From: CAYOVG01 sp964407285
GTDB lineage: Bacteria > Desulfobacterota > Syntrophobacteria > Syntrophobacterales > Syntrophobacteraceae
Direction of reading: 5' to 3'
DNA: 6,576 nucleotides
Assembly (NCBI GenBank): GCA_964407285.1
Contig: CAYOVG010000375.1
Span: forward strand, 1-6,576
The notes under the pieces are model-generated. The model was not told the origin of the DNA. It searched no databases and saw only the letters and a program-made list of their open reading frames with translations. The position numbers and the translations under genes were made by a program. Positions 6,188-6,576 of this stretch are shown in pieces (position 1 is the stretch's first letter; each line of letters opens with the position of its first letter).

Positions 6188-6260
6188 CTTGCCGGTTCCG
6201 ACCAAGAGTTCGACTCCACCTCTTGCCGGTTCCGACCAAGAGATCGACTCCACCTCTTGC
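6188..6260. repeat. 34-bp tandem duplication, two copies plus a 5-base partial third
   Basis: Copies at 6188-6221 and 6222-6255 differ at one base (T versus A near the middle) and are followed by a partial CTTGC. Each begins CTTGCCGGTTCCGACCAAGA. A 6-bp stem CAAGAG/CTCTTG recurs in register (6203-6208 with 6220-6225; 6237-6242 with 6254-6259). As 34 is not a multiple of three, the duplication shifts the reading frame of the Rpn remnant; removing one copy joins the two reading segments QEVES and SYGKPEEY in one frame. Confidence 0.9.
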
Positions 6261-6377
6261 GGAAGCGCGATAAGACGGTCGATGAACCGGAATAACTCCG
6301 GGATGTCCTGCTTGTCATAGCCCCGAGAAACCGGGAAGCGGTCCCGCATCATTCTCGCCCCGGTCGTCGGTCGCCCT

Positions 6378-6437
6378 GGTCGTCGCCCGCCCCGGTATCG
6401 GAGCCCCGGTCGTCGCCCGCCCCGGTGTCGGAGCCCC
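6378..6437. repeat. 30-bp tandem repeat, two copies plus degenerate partial units
   Basis: Copies at 6378-6407 and 6408-6437 start GGTCGTCGCCCGCCCCGGT and differ by one base (A/G at 6397/6427). Related partial units flank them (GGTCGTCGG at 6362-6370 and GGTATCGGA at 6438-6446). On the minus strand the array reads as Arg/Gly-rich GLRYRGGRRP repeats in the frame of the Rpn remnant, but this is not part of any Rpn protein I know. It sits where the missing nuclease domain would be encoded. Confidence 0.85.
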
Positions 6438-6576
6438 GGTATCGGATCGGAGCCCGATCGGATGCATTCAGCGAAGGCGGAGACGTGAAGGCTGATTCGT
6501 TCGTGAATTTGCGGATGCGCTGCCGGCCCCGGTCGGCAATGTGTTGGAGACAATCTCTTCTTGCCTGTGTGTATTT

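Larger units (their letters stand above)
6055..6352 (-). pseudogene. Decayed Rpn-family (PD-(D/E)XK nuclease/putative transposase) gene, C-terminal remnant
   Basis: Read right to left, this stretch keeps the characteristic C-terminal parts of Rpn/YhgA-like proteins in the correct order but not in one frame. RGYDKQDIPELFRFIDRLI and ALP (6260-6325) match the usual 'RGYSREDI.ELFRFIDWL..LP' pattern; EEY..DMPY (6148-6174) resembles 'YEEE..MPY'; ERIGI (6104-6118) and GIQQGIQRG before a TAA (6055-6084) match the family's 'ERIGIEKGIQQG' tail. These patterns are from memory. The first and third segments share one frame, the second and fourth another, so at least three frame shifts are needed. One is the 34-bp tandem duplication at 6188-6255; others lie near the palindrome at 6133-6150 and in AAAAGG at 6083-6088. 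The N-terminal nuclease domain is missing to the right of 6352. Intact members are RecA-independent recombination-promoting DNA nucleases that often occur in many copies per genome. This copy should be inactive. Confidence 0.65.
5829..6576. other. Gene-poor, repeat-rich tract after the operon
   Basis: No intact gene is supportable in these 748 bases. They hold two strong inverted repeats (5835-5885, 5915-5965), about 90 bases without visible structure (5966-6054, including a run of seven C at 6038-6044), a decayed Rpn-family gene on the minus strand (6055-6352), two families of short tandem repeats (34-bp and 30-bp units), a further imperfect hairpin at 6441-6463 (GATCGG/CCGATC core) and about 110 unassigned bases to the window edge. 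The minus-strand frame open from 6553 to 6158 enters the Rpn remnant, but its first 67 codons are repeat-encoded or unrecognised. Confidence 0.7.

Noticed and set aside
6188..6260. CRISPR array
   Set aside because: The repeat units are directly tandem with no unique spacers, and there are only two of them.

Overview
The window carries one operon for a split, iron-sulfur-rich glutamate synthase (GOGAT), with a gene-poor leader before it and a decayed, repeat-rich tract after it. The GC-rich coding sequence, the archaeal-like division of GltB into separate polypeptides, and the extra ferredoxin modules suggest an anaerobic bacterium. Desulfobacterota (Syntrophobacter- or Desulfovibrio-like) is my best guess from family knowledge; no rRNA or other taxonomic marker is present.

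Layout: bases 1-615 hold no gene I can defend, only small hairpins and one weak promoter-like hexamer. Three plus-strand genes follow: a class II glutamine amidotransferase (616-1746), a ferredoxin plus FMN glutamate synthase domain protein (1710-3377, overlapping the first gene by 37 nt), and a fusion of the GXGXG domain with a GltD-type FAD/NAD(P) oxidoreductase and a C-terminal ferredoxin (3468-5828). The 90-nt gap before the third gene holds a near-tandem TACGGGA repeat that fits a four-tract G-quadruplex pattern and lies just upstream of the ribosome binding site.

How the genes work together: the amidotransferase releases ammonia from glutamine. The FMN protein adds it to 2-oxoglutarate and reduces the product to glutamate. 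The third protein takes electrons from NAD(P)H through FAD and several iron-sulfur clusters and supplies the structural GXGXG domain. In order, the operon equals a classical GltB cut at its two domain junctions, with a ferredoxin inserted before the FMN domain and GltD fused behind GXGXG.

Downstream (5829-6576) there is no intact gene. It contains two strong inverted repeats (5835-5885 and 5915-5965), then a minus-strand remnant of an Rpn-family (PD-(D/E)XK nuclease/putative transposase) gene at 6055-6352. The remnant is recognisable from several characteristic peptides that lie in different frames. It is interrupted by a 34-bp tandem duplication and an 18-bp perfect palindrome, and a 30-bp tandem repeat lies where its N-terminal nuclease domain should be. 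No new defence or biosynthetic system is visible. The points worth following up are the domain rearrangement and cofactor-site variants of the synthase, the possible G-quadruplex, and the decayed Rpn locus.
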